Shown here piece after piece: positions 54,447 through 64,000 of a stretch of 64,000 nt of DNA. Every line of letters begins with the position of its first letter. Positions within the stretch are counted from its first letter, which is position 1. The notes beneath the pieces were generated by a model. It searched no databases and had not been told where the DNA came from. It saw only the letters and a list, made by a program, of their open reading frames with translations. A program made the translations under genes and the position numbers. Origin of the DNA: Endomychus coccineus (lineage: Eukaryota; Arthropoda; Insecta; Coleoptera; Endomychidae); contig OY294068.1 of the NCBI GenBank assembly GCA_958510875.1, positions 197,742,315 through 197,806,314 on the forward strand, given 5' to 3'.

Positions 54447-54650
54447 GCTCTCTTGTGTTTTTGATTTTCAATCAGTGAAGTAGCTCTTGTGTTTTTGAAT
54501 TTCGAGCCGTACAGTACCTCTTGTGTTTCTGAATTTTGATCAGTATAGTAGCTCTTGTGTTTTTGATTTGAATCAGTAAAGTAGCTCTCTTGTGTTTTTG
54601 ATTTGAATCAGTAAAGTAGTTCTCTAGTGTTTTTTTGAATTGTGAGTCAG
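54447..54650. repeat. Imperfect tandem repeat, about six units of 35 bp
   Basis: Units around CTCTTGTGTTTTTGATTTGA and ATCAGTAAAGTAG, the two most similar being adjacent. It lies inside the LTR-like insert and could be an enhancer array, as in some LTRs. Confidence 0.75.
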
Positions 54651-54975
54651 AGATTTAAAAGCTGTGAAATAACAATAGTGTTCCGTTTGTGTTTGTGAAT
54701 TTTACAAAAAGGTAAATGATAGCAAATAGTTTATATTTTTGAGCATTACGATATATTGATTTCCGTAATTTATGATTGTTATTGTGATTGGTGAACGTTT
54801 GTACGATACCTGAGTTTTGTAGTATTCAGTAATTTGAATTGGTGAATTTGAGTTTATCCTAGTCATCGGTCGAATCGCACACGATTTGAATTCGCGCGTG
54901 AATTGAAATATTCAAGTAATTGTGTGGTGTGTACAGAGTGTGTATGTTTGAATGACAGGGGCGTCTTTGGTATAT

Positions 54976-55219
54976 TTGTGCACACTGTGTCACTCCAGAA
55001 GTATAAGTATATCCTGAGACGACCAAACCACCAACGGCTTGTGCACACTGTGTCACTCCAGAAGTATAAGCTGAGGGTGGGTGTTTGATTGTGTGATTGT
55101 GCGATTGAGAATCGTAATAATTCCCTTAATACTATGAGAAGTCCTCGGCCGTGGATATAGGGGTTATTGCAGATGTGATAGTTAGGGTTTGTGCACACTG
55201 TGTCACCCCGGAAGTATAA
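54976..55219. repeat. Three dispersed copies of a 32-bp motif
   Basis: A block beginning TTGTGCACACTGTGTCAC and ending AGAAGTATAA(G) occurs at 54976-55007, 55039-55070 and 55189-55219. The third has CCCGG where the others have CTCCA. Each contains the palindrome GTGCAC. A protein-binding or RNA-structure role within the LTR is possible. Confidence 0.8.
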
Positions 55220-56055
55220 ACCCTAATTGTCTAGGTTCCGAATCTGTAGAGTGTATCAAATCTAACACTGTCACACAATTACCGGGTACTCCGTGAAAGT
55301 TAGTACAAGGGTGGGTGAGATGACAGAATAAACTCAATTAGAGTAATTAACCGAAAATAGTAAAATCTGATATCGTACAATCGGAAAACTAGTGCAAACA
55401 ATATTTTCCGAACAAACCGAATATATCGTAGTGTGATTTGAACATTCCATTTATTAGTGCTGCTATCTAAGATTTACCGCATACCGCTCATTACGCTGAG
55501 ACCTGTTTGATTCGTACTTTTCCGCAAATTGATCATTCTGAATCATTCATCAACCGATCCCGTACCGCCGAATTAAATTTAGTGAACGAACTTGTCGTAG
55601 AGTTGATATCTTGAAAGAGTTTTCATTTACCGTTTGAGCTTCATTACATTTTCCGTCTGGGTGTAATTTTGTGAAATAATACCGTTCAATTGCATTTAAA
55701 TTGATTATTCTGAAAGTGTACTTGTTAAAATCATTATATATTTTAATATTTGGAATTCCCTGTTTTATTAAATTATTTCTGCTCCATCTTTAACGAGCTA
55801 AGTTATAACCAGGTATCAATTGTAATTAAAGCCTACAATTTCGATACTGTTTTCTGCCCATTGGACTCTGGTTATACTTCACTGTAGCTACCCTAGGGAC
55901 AAGGCTATCTTTAGATAGCATAGTGACGAGCCTTGTGGAGAGGACCCTAGCAGAAGTCCTCAAAAAGGAGTAAACCTTTGGGAAAAATCTGGCGCCCGAG
56001 GATTCGAAGCTTACGCAGTAAGCAATTCACCGAAAAGCGACAAGGGCACGTTATA

Positions 56056-56440
56056 GTTGTGATGGATAATTGTTCCGTCCACGGTTACGAAACAGCGCAA
56101 AAAATTCCTTCTTATCGCGCTTGAACATCGCCAAACACTCCTTTGAAGTTGGCACACGTTCGTGCTTATTGTCAACAGAGAGCAAATGCAGCACCAATCT
56201 GTCAGACAGCTTTCTCAGATTCCACAATTTATGGAAAAAGTTCCGTACCCATTGGGTTGAGATGCCCAGTCAGACGCCGATCGTCCAATATCATACCATG
56301 AATGGTTCCACTCGATGATAAAGAGTTTCCGTAATGTTCAACAAGCGATGCTTTGGTTTGCGTAATGCTTTTTCCACGGAAGAAATAATGTTTAATCAAG
56401 ACGCGAAATTTAATGCGTTCTAGTTAAAGATGCTACATCA
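56056..56440 (-). pseudogene. Mariner transposase, N-terminal half of the split copy
   Basis: The minus strand reads FRVLIKHYFFRGKSITQTKA (N-terminal HTH region), then LLSVDNKHERVPTSKECLAM and a damaged FLRR-V-TVDGTIIHH segment with the first catalytic Asp region. Frameshifts and stops lie between. It is parted from its C-terminal half by the LTR-like insert. Confidence 0.75.
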
Positions 56441-57369
56441 CAAATGTAACGTGTGATTTTCGATTGTGGTGCCATCTGTTTTATTTTTCACGGAGTTTTC
56501 ACTTTGCCCTACACCCACAGTGGGTAAGGCAGAATGATTTTTTTGCATTCGAAGAAATTTGGTCAAATCAAGCTCTGCATCTTCTCAGCGTAGTAGACAT
56601 GTCCTGTTGTTCTTCCAGTGACATCAAATTTGATTAGGACCCAACTAACCACAGAGTAATTTGAAACGTCTCTAGAGGAAAAGAAATCTGAAATCTGCTT
56701 TTGTGTAGCTTAATAATACGAAACTTCATATTGGTGCGTTTTGGAGAAGCATCAAAAACACTTGTAGGACATTCACCAGGAAGTGCTATTATTCTATTGT
56801 AATGACTGGTTCAATAGTCTCAAAAGGTGCTAATAGCAAAATTCACATAACAAGATATTATGCATACATATTGAAATTTCATACTCTATCATAATCTATA
56901 AAGAAAACAGGAGAGGGTTAATTCATATGGTAATAGATTTTTAGATAATTAGAATCTCGGTACAGTTTGCCTTGTTCTGCTGCTGATGTATTATTGATTC
57001 CTGTGAATAAGCAAAACAATGGAACGCATCTACTTTGTTTTGATTTAATGGATGCAAACATTTTTAACAGACATTTAGAAAGAACAGCATTAGAACTTCT
57101 GACATCCTACACAAACAGCATAATATCTTGTGTACCTATGGTTTCGGAATTTTTGTAGTGTAAAATCATTTTAACTCTCGGATGTTGGACAATTAAGTGC
57201 AAATTTACATAAAACATTTAATTTAGAATTATTAATTAATGCTGACAAATTGTTGATAAGTCCTAGCTTTGAGAATGCCATAGTGGGGTGAAACAATTTT
57301 CCAGCATTATAACTTTAAATTAAATGTTCTGTCTAATTTTGAGTTACATATAAATTCAGAAGACGTATC
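56441..57369. other. Stretch without recognised features
   Basis: AT-rich, no gene recognised. Part near 57260-57300 (CTTTGAGAATGCC) recurs at about 60280, so both belong to an undefined repeat. Confidence 0.4.
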
Positions 57370-57511
57370 AAAAATAATCACTGTATAAAACGGAATTTCT
57401 CAAAACTGATTGTATCAAGAACAAAGCATTCTTATCGCATTAATTTCAACTATTGCTTGTGCTTGATACAATTAGTTTTGAGAAATCCCGTTTTAGACAG
57501 TGATTATTTTT
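57370..57511. repeat. Hairpin with arms of about 58 bp
   Basis: The left arm 57370-57428 (AAAAATAATCACTGT, then CTCAAAACTGATTGTATCAAG) is inverted at 57454-57511. A decayed hammerhead-like string (CTGAAGATGGTCGTGGAACC, then GAAA) follows at about 57521. Confidence 0.75.
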
Positions 57512-57584
57512 GTTTTATTCTGAAGATGGTCGTGGAACCGAAAAAAATGTTGGTTGTCTGAAAAGTCGGTTTACTGACGATAGT

Positions 57585-58386
57585 TGAACGTGACAACGTC
57601 ATAAGAAAATACTGATGGAATGGTTTCATTTTTCAAAAGAAAATATTAATTTTATTTGTTTGATAGATATTTTGTATGGATATAGAGAAGGAGGTAAATG
57701 GAAATCACAATTGAATGGATCAAGTTACATTTATTTGTACGCATAAATACAATTATGTCAATTTAGCTTTTTTTGATATAGGAGAAAATTGTTCCGTTTG
57801 ACGGCTGGCTGGTCCTACCTGTCATTTCAGACACGTTGTTATGATATATGGAAGATTTAACATTTATGTTTTAATTTTTTGAAATCATAGCTACGCTCGA
57901 TAATTATTTCGATCGAATAGTAAAGCAATTGATTTTTTACTCATAGTGAAACAGTTCTGTTAACTTATTGTTATAGTTTTGTCAATTATAGCATAACCTA
58001 CAATCGCTGTACTAGCGGACCGATGCTATTTATTTTAACGATGAAAGCACGAATATTCGACAATATATCACTGAACATATATTTAATATCGAAAGAATCA
58101 TTACCTTTATCGCCGCAATTATCGTTGCTATAAACAATTGACACCACATTCACTTTTCACTGCACTTACGAAAACATGTAAATTTATTATTGTATAGCAG
58201 CTGTCCACGCGCATCGCATCGGTCACTCAAGTAGGAGAGCTCGCTTGCACTTCAAGCCTTAAATGGAACGCCTCAGAGCGAGGTAACGCACAGCCGGTCA
58301 GAGCGAGGTAACGGGAAATGAGTCATGTTTTCTCGTGCGTGCAGCCGGCTCCATCGAATTATAAGACGTTGTCACGTCAAAAACGA
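57585..58386. mobile_element. Possible TIR element of about 800 bp
   Basis: GAACGTGACAACGTCATAAGA (about 57587) and the inverted GTTGTCACGTC (within 58361-58386) face each other. The right interior is GC-richer with a direct repeat (CAGAGCGAGGTAACG at about 58274 and 58299). There is no transposase. The exact ends and any target duplication are unresolved. Confidence 0.4.
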
Positions 58387-60030
58387 AAATAGTAAACAGA
58401 TGTGAGAATTTCTATATAATTCATACGTGGGTCAAGAATCATTATTAAATGTAATATAATGCTATGAAAAATATCTCGTACTATGTGAAAGAAAAAGAAT
58501 TTTATTTAGACGAAACATATGACATGTTTGAAGAATATTATACCACAATGGTGTGTATAATATACATCTTCAGATCAAATCAGAGGCAAAGTTGTGTTTA
58601 TATGTAACATTTCAAACCTTTTTCATGGATACGTCCAAGTACAACAGCTTATCACTAGATTTAAATATAAAATGAGATGTAGGTACGATTAATTGTTGAA
58701 GAGTGAAGAAACGAAAGAAAGGCGGAGGTTATTGACATGGGCTATCCTCGAAACGTACAAAACTGTGATTCTGCTGTTCAATCCGTATGATGAGAATCTA
58801 TTACAATTCTATAATGCTTGCCGCATGTCATGCGCCCGGTGCAAACTCACGACACCGAGTTAAAATTCCGTCCTACCCAGGCAGGCCAGAGTGAGTCAGA
58901 GCAGAGAGCTTCGACAATGGAGTGAACTAGGAGAGAAACCATATTTGTTTGTTTATTTTTCAGTTTCCCCGTAAATGTGCCCAAGTACAGTTTTCCCATG
59001 TTCAAGACAACGCAAGTGATTTAGAATAATGACGTATTTTGTAGACAACTTAATCAGCAAGTATTGGCCTTAGCTAGGAGAACAATAGAAAAGTGCGTAA
59101 AGTTTACTGGTCTAGAAACGGGATAAGAAGCCTTAAGGTGACGTTGTTTTGTGTGCCTCGTCAACGGCGGTCATCTCAGAGCGATAGCGTAAGTAATTTG
59201 AGTTCTACAAACAATTACTAATGTCGAAGTGCTAAAACTGGAACGGGACTTCTGAGTTGCTTTGATCCCTTGTCACCTATATATGGTTCTGCCAGTGTGA
59301 TTTGATATTATTATGTCGTACCAACGTTATTTTTTACAATAATATTTACCCAAGTAGAACAATGGTTATGGGAAGTTATTAAATGGGTATTTAGACATTT
59401 TCAAATACTACCTGTCGAAGGTTATTTTGTGATGGGTTAGATGGATTACTATTCATCATGTGAAACTAACTCGCAATGTTGCAATTATGCATTTTTTCTA
59501 AAATATTGCTTGATTTCACATCTTTTGTTGTGCTTGTTGAGTTCAAATAACACTACAACTCTTGGTGTATGTTAAATCGAATCATATACATTGTCTACCT
59601 CACAAGATGTTGTTTATATGCCTTCTGATAATAACAGCTTAAGCAAGTTTCTAACATTTGAGATAGTAAGATAATCTTTATTTGCTTAGGAAGTATTTTA
59701 ATATTATGTAAATGGAACCTCTTCGCTTCACTAATCACCTCACATTGACAATGGCCTAGTAGATATAAAAGCACATAAATCATGCATTTAAAACGGCTAT
59801 TATCACAGCAAAGAGAGATAACGTTGAGTATTCTAAGTGTATGCAATACTTAATGCACACAGTTTTTTATGAAATTGAAAATTTAACTTCTAATAATTAT
59901 GTAATAAAAGAAAAATGTTCTTCATAGGTATTAGAGTAAGACAATTATGTGAAACCACAACGCTGAGATCTAGTGGCATTAAATCATATACTAAAAGAGT
60001 TGACAACAGTGGAGAACACTAATACTTATG
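58387..60030. other. Stretch without recognised genes
   Basis: AT-rich. A PLE end motif in inverse orientation (TTCATACGTGGGTCAAGAATCA) sits at about 58420; nothing else is recognised. Confidence 0.4.
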
Positions 60031-60170
60031 AAATAATCATCATAATCCACTAAGAATACTATTAGTACTAAGGACCTTTCAACTATCAAGTGAGTTTACT
60101 CTGATGATGACTACATGTTAGCTGAAAGGTCCTTGGTTCTTTAATAGTGATTATTTTGTACTTATTAGTG
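60030..60170. repeat. Inverted pair of family 2 ribozyme repeats, degenerate
   Basis: On the plus strand (60097 onward) TACT, CTGATGA, a damaged stem II, GAAA and GGTCCT are readable, but the stem I return strand is lost. The minus-strand mate (about 60090-60060) has lost the CTGATGA core. The flanks match the repeat at 4391 and 27511. Confidence 0.55.
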
Positions 60171-60642
60171 ACATTAAATCAATTGAAAACTTTTGGAAGT
60201 TTGTGATAATTGAACTCAAACTTACACAATGTTTAATTTAGAATTAATGCAGATACATTGTTTTACCACACTCCTAGCTTTGAGAATGCCACAGTGTGGT
60301 GAAACAATTTGTCAGCATTAATTATAAATTGAATGCTACAAGTTTTGTGTAAATTTGAATTTAAGTAACCAATCCGAATGTTAAAATAATTTTCCACTAT
60401 GTAAACCCAAAAAAAGGCTATAGATATATTTAAATCAATTGTTTTGAATCAAAAACAGCTTCAAAATCAACCTTACATCGTAACCTACGACGCGTAGGCT
60501 ATACTCACATAATGAACATGGATTCATGCCCCATCCTTAGAATAATTGACGTTGGAGCCAGGATAATACACTTCTAAAATTAGAATAATATATTTTGTTG
60601 GAGGAAATAATTTTTATTTAAAAGGCATGATACTAATCATTT

Positions 60643-60735
60643 TGTTTAGAATGCACTTATTTTCAATACGGTGAGCAATATTTTGGCAAAATATTTGACA
60701 CAACAATGGGATCTCCTATTTCAGCTACTACCTAC
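60643..60735 (+). pseudogene. Penelope-like reverse transcriptase fragment
   Basis: The frame reads [20 protein letters not shown] followed by TMGSPIS, the MGSPLSP-type motif of Penelope-like reverse transcriptases. The DNA nearly matches the fragment at 17080-17150. It is isolated and truncated on both sides. Confidence 0.65.
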
Positions 60736-60817
60736 TTTATTCATTCTGACGTATTGTAAAATAATTACCATATTATTTTGAATATTAGAGTATTAACAAA
60801 TGGTACCATCAATAATA

Positions 60818-61722
60818 CCGGGATATCAAAAATTATCTTGGTCAAGGGTGGTTGTGGAATCTAAAACGTTTGTCTTACTTTACGTTTGAAATAATTATGT
60901 CATAATTAATTTGAAGTTTCTAAAAGTGCGACATTTCGCAATTTTATACGAATATTGTAACACTCTGAAGTCTTTAGCGCTTTGGACTCCGGGATTTTCA
61001 CGTGGCCTATCGAAATTAGAAGGTTCGAATTATGAAAAAACATAATTGCATGAACGCCAGACGTCCTATGTAATTAGCTACGAACGAAGTAATTTTGACA
61101 TATGCCTCGAGGAGCTCGCTGCGCGTAAGTTAGAGTTTATACATTTTACCTTGGTCTTGTTAATTTGGGGCCGTTTCTTGCCCCGTGCGACCGGCGCCAG
61201 TTGTAATAAAGTGTTTTTGGCTATGGGCCGCTAGCTTTTACTCGCTTCATGTATATTTTAGTCGCTAGAAAATTCCCTCTGGTACGTCGCACGTACGACG
61301 CGCGTAGCTGAGATCTGAGAATAGCTCAAACTGTTTTAATTAAATTTTCCTATTTAATGGACATTTATCGAAAAAAGAAGGGCCATCGGGCACGGTTCGA
61401 TACTAAATCTAACTACATGGAGCGAAAACGGCACGCGAAAAGTGGTATTAGGTACAACCAGCTTGCACTTTTCTAACTCGCGTGCTACGGGCACAGTTTT
61501 TGACCCGGATTGTGGCTGTCACTTCCTCTGAAAAGGTTCAAAGTTCACAAAATTATTTCATAATTTGTAGTTCATTATTGTTTTACAACTGAAAAAATAG
61601 GTATGAAATTTGTAGGTTACCGATGTCAGTGTGACAGTGACATAATTATTTCAAACGTAAAGTAAGACACACGTTTTAGACTCCACAACCACCCTGGACC
61701 AAGATAATTTTTGATATCCCGG
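60818..61722. mobile_element. Second copy of the TA-flanked long-TIR element, with GC-richer interior
   Basis: The termini CCGGGATATC...GATATCCCGG are perfectly inverted and flanked by TA (60816-60817 and 61723-61724). The outer sequence matches the element at 39449-40207. The interior (about 60930-61550) is unrelated to the first copy, GC-richer, and has no recognised coding region; the 62-residue frame at 61046-61234 matches nothing I know. Confidence 0.8.
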
Positions 61723-61724
61723 TA

Positions 61725-63150
61725 CATTTGCCCAAGACCATAAACAGTGTTCACAGCAGTTTATGTATGTTAGAATGTGGAATACCTTCTCTTTCTAGTC
61801 TTCTTCAAAAACTATGGATATTGGTGGGTTTTAGAAGCGATTGGTATTAATATTTTCAAAATATTCTCAACGCTAAAACTAAACAAATACTTATTCCAAT
61901 AAGAAAGCAACCTCAAAATGACCAAATAATGTCTGGAGCATCTGATATAGCTGATTTTTGTCGCCATGGACACTACAACCACGACTGCGCTTGGAGCTCC
62001 ATTGAGGGTGGAACTATTCCATCTGACCACACAAGGAATGACAACACAATCCGCCTAGAAGCTTATGTCAATAGGACTGTGGAAGGCAGAAGGTAGCCAC
62101 ACATCCTGTGTATTCAATGAGGACAGACATGATGTCACCAAGATACAGCTCTGATAAGAAGAATTGCATAAGCATACCAACCACAATAACTAATCAGCCC
62201 TACCAACCAATGGTGATATCTTATCTAGTTTTCTTTTGGCAGCATATCCAGTTGATTGAGAGGAAACGGGATTTTTGGCATTTTACCAACTTATGGTATC
62301 GTCACAAAGTATTAAGTAAAATTGACAGTTTTATTACCTTGAGGCGTTCATCCTAGAATTTATTTTCTACGCATTTTACTGATTTTTTTACAATCAGTCG
62401 CCACAGTATAATGTAGGATTACAAAGAACGAAATTGCCGGGTTAACTGTAAAACTCTGATGTTAATAATCGTGTTGCATTATAATTTCTCAGTTCAGTTC
62501 ACAAGTAGTCTTAAACAATTTGGAGTTGTAATTACTATCTTATAATCCCCCAAAAAGTAGTAAATAATTGTCTTGACATTTGAAATATTACTTCAAGAGA
62601 TTATTGAATGTGAGTAACATTTGCACAATACCACGTGCTATTCGAAACGAAACACTCAGTGATTGTAACATGAGTAAATAAGTGATAGGATAATTTTGCC
62701 TGGATATTTAATTTATTAGGCCAGATGTAGAAATATGAATCCGTTCTAGCTTCGTTATCTTTCATGTTTACTGTTCCATATTATTATGGTTTATTGTTCA
62801 AATAGGATGTTATTAAAAATGTCCAGTTTAAAAAACTTACCTACTTCATCATAATCGAAGTGGAGGTTTCATTTGCGGAAATTGTGAATTCACGTGGTTT
62901 GAGATAATTTTTTCTTTTGATTCATGCAGATTATTGAACTAAATCTAATAGTCTAGGAGCTAGAGCGATATGGTGGGCCTGAATCAATACACCTTGGCAC
63001 TACTGTATATTGGTGGAGAAAGGTTCAATGTACAAAAGCTCTCGCAGGCCGAATCGTGTCTTGTCAGGCTTTTCCAAGCTACAGTCACCTCAAATTGTTG
63101 ACTTTTTTTATTGCACGAACCTCTTTTCGGAGCTGTTGTATATTGAAAAG
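61725..63150. other. Stretch without recognised features
   Basis: Several short frames, none with a recognisable motif, and no repeat partner identified. Confidence 0.4.
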
Positions 63151-63151
63151 C

Positions 63152-63893
63152 ATGTAATTCTTATACATTTGCCAAGATTTTTTATCCAGGCTATTTCCTG
63201 CAGCTAACCAGCTAATTTAGTAGGATACATGGAATGCACGAACACAGTTTATAACCTGGTGGAAAATGTTTGTTATTGTTATTGGCATTTCCGAGTAATT
63301 GGCCATTACTTGGCCAAAAATGAACTTTTCGACCACTATACGGCTAAAAAAGATACATTGCGACAAAATAGCTTGGCACCGTGTGTAATACGCTAATTTG
63401 GTGTCAAAGAATAACCAATATGAGTGCCAATGTGTTTTCCCAACCCGAAAACCTCTCCCAAAAAATCAGTAATTTTGAAATTTAACCGCTGTCTGAGTCT
63501 AAATAATTGCGTAATTTATCAAATCAAATGTATTGATATCTAAATCATAAATTTTTTTGGGGGAGGTTTTCGGGGTTGAGGGAGGGGTTGTATCGGGAAA
63601 AAGCCTTGGCACTAATATTGGTTGTCCTTTGACACCAAATTAACGTTTTTGACAGGGTGCATCCGTTTAACCGTAAAGTCCATTTTTGGTCCAAATGGTC
63701 AATTACTCGGAAATGTCCCGATAAAAAACCTTGGCATGTGTTTTTTCAACAGCTGGCAACAATAACAAACATTTTCCACCAGGCTAGAAACTGTTCGTAC
63801 ATTCCATTTAGCCTACTAAATTAACTGCCAAGCTTCAAGAAATTGCCTCATTAAAAAACCTTGGCACTAGGGGCAAATGTATAAGAATTACAT
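63152..63893. mobile_element. Foldback element of about 740 bp
   Basis: Long inverted arms (about 63152-63475 and 63552-63893) start and end with ATGTAATTCTTATACATTTG and its complement and surround a short AT-rich centre. Arms diverge by small indels. CCTTGGCA occurs several times. No coding capacity and no clear target duplication. Confidence 0.8.
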
Positions 63894-64000
63894 TTATTTT
63901 TCGCATAGAGGAGGGGAAATCTTGCATAAACGCCTCGGGTGCCCGTGCCCCCGGGTGTGCCGAATTCCTACCGACTAAAACCCCTCCTCCGTGAGGTTGG
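63894..64000. other. Window end, GC-richer sequence of unknown type
   Basis: The last 80 bases (GCCCGTGCCCCCGGGTGTGC) are distinctly GC-rich against their surroundings and are cut by the window end. They may be the edge of another mobile element. Confidence 0.3.

Larger units (their letters stand above)
53929..56055. mobile_element. Solo-LTR-like insert (2127 bp) inside the mariner copy
   Basis: The termini TGTAACG and CGTTATA form a near-perfect short inverted pair (one change), and the flanks carry a 4-bp target duplication GTTG (53925-53928 and 56056-56059). Removing the insert and one GTTG restores the conserved mariner reading. No coding domain is present. It contains tandem repeats near 54447-54650 and three copies of a 32-bp motif. 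A primer-binding-site-like TGGCGCCCGA lies at 55991, which does not fit a simple solo LTR. Confidence 0.7.

Noticed and set aside
1..64000. CRISPR array, bacterial operon or tRNA gene
   Set aside because: The only regular short repeats are the 11-bp minisatellite and the LTR-internal repeats, without spacers. No cloverleaf with A and B boxes was recognised, and the genes are intron-containing animal genes.

Overview
The window is an AT-rich stretch of animal nuclear DNA. Spliceosomal introns, metazoan genes and a dense mix of mariner, hAT, non-LTR and Penelope-like relics point to an arthropod, most likely an insect. A beetle is possible, but I cannot settle the order from this sequence. Nothing here looks bacterial; nearly all the short open frames lie in repeats or in antisense.

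Layout. (1) 1-1037, plus strand: the last two exons of a gene encoding a coiled-coil tail of the phospholipase C-beta type, with a poly(A) signal near 1313. (2) About 1.3-9.3 kb: intergenic, AT-rich, with decayed hAT, Penelope-like (PLE) and LTR pieces and a well-preserved 42-nt hammerhead ribozyme motif at 4391-4432. (3) 9335-23115 and 26455-38632, both minus strand: two complete, tandem, head-to-tail pyruvate carboxylase genes. Each has ten coding exons with the same exon lengths and phases. They encode 1179 residues (copy A, downstream) and 1178 residues (copy B, upstream). All the catalytic motifs I could check are present in both, and a hand alignment of the last exon gives about 81% identity. 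Their introns have diverged by insertion. Copy A carries an 11-bp minisatellite of about 1 kb that is itself split by a hAT element, a second hAT element, an OTU-like open frame and an inverted PLE composite. Copy B carries non-LTR fragments and a 420-bp TA-flanked MITE that is missing from copy A. (4) 38.6-64 kb: no host gene recognised. This part holds mariner copies (one split by a solo-LTR-like insert), PLE pieces, foldback elements, non-LTR fragments and unclassified repeats.

The least ordinary signal is a set of hammerhead ribozyme motifs in two sequence families, each spanning 42 nt. Family 1 belongs to PLE-like repeats. At 48.4-50.1 kb it forms a head-to-tail pair of non-coding units about 583 nt apart, one of which was later hit by an inverted PLE-like insertion that left a 15-bp target duplication. 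Family 2 has intact or nearly intact copies at 4391 and 27511. Three motifs lie in pyruvate carboxylase introns in the same sense as the gene. Exon limits, reading phases and target duplications were worked out by eye; no database or folding program was used.
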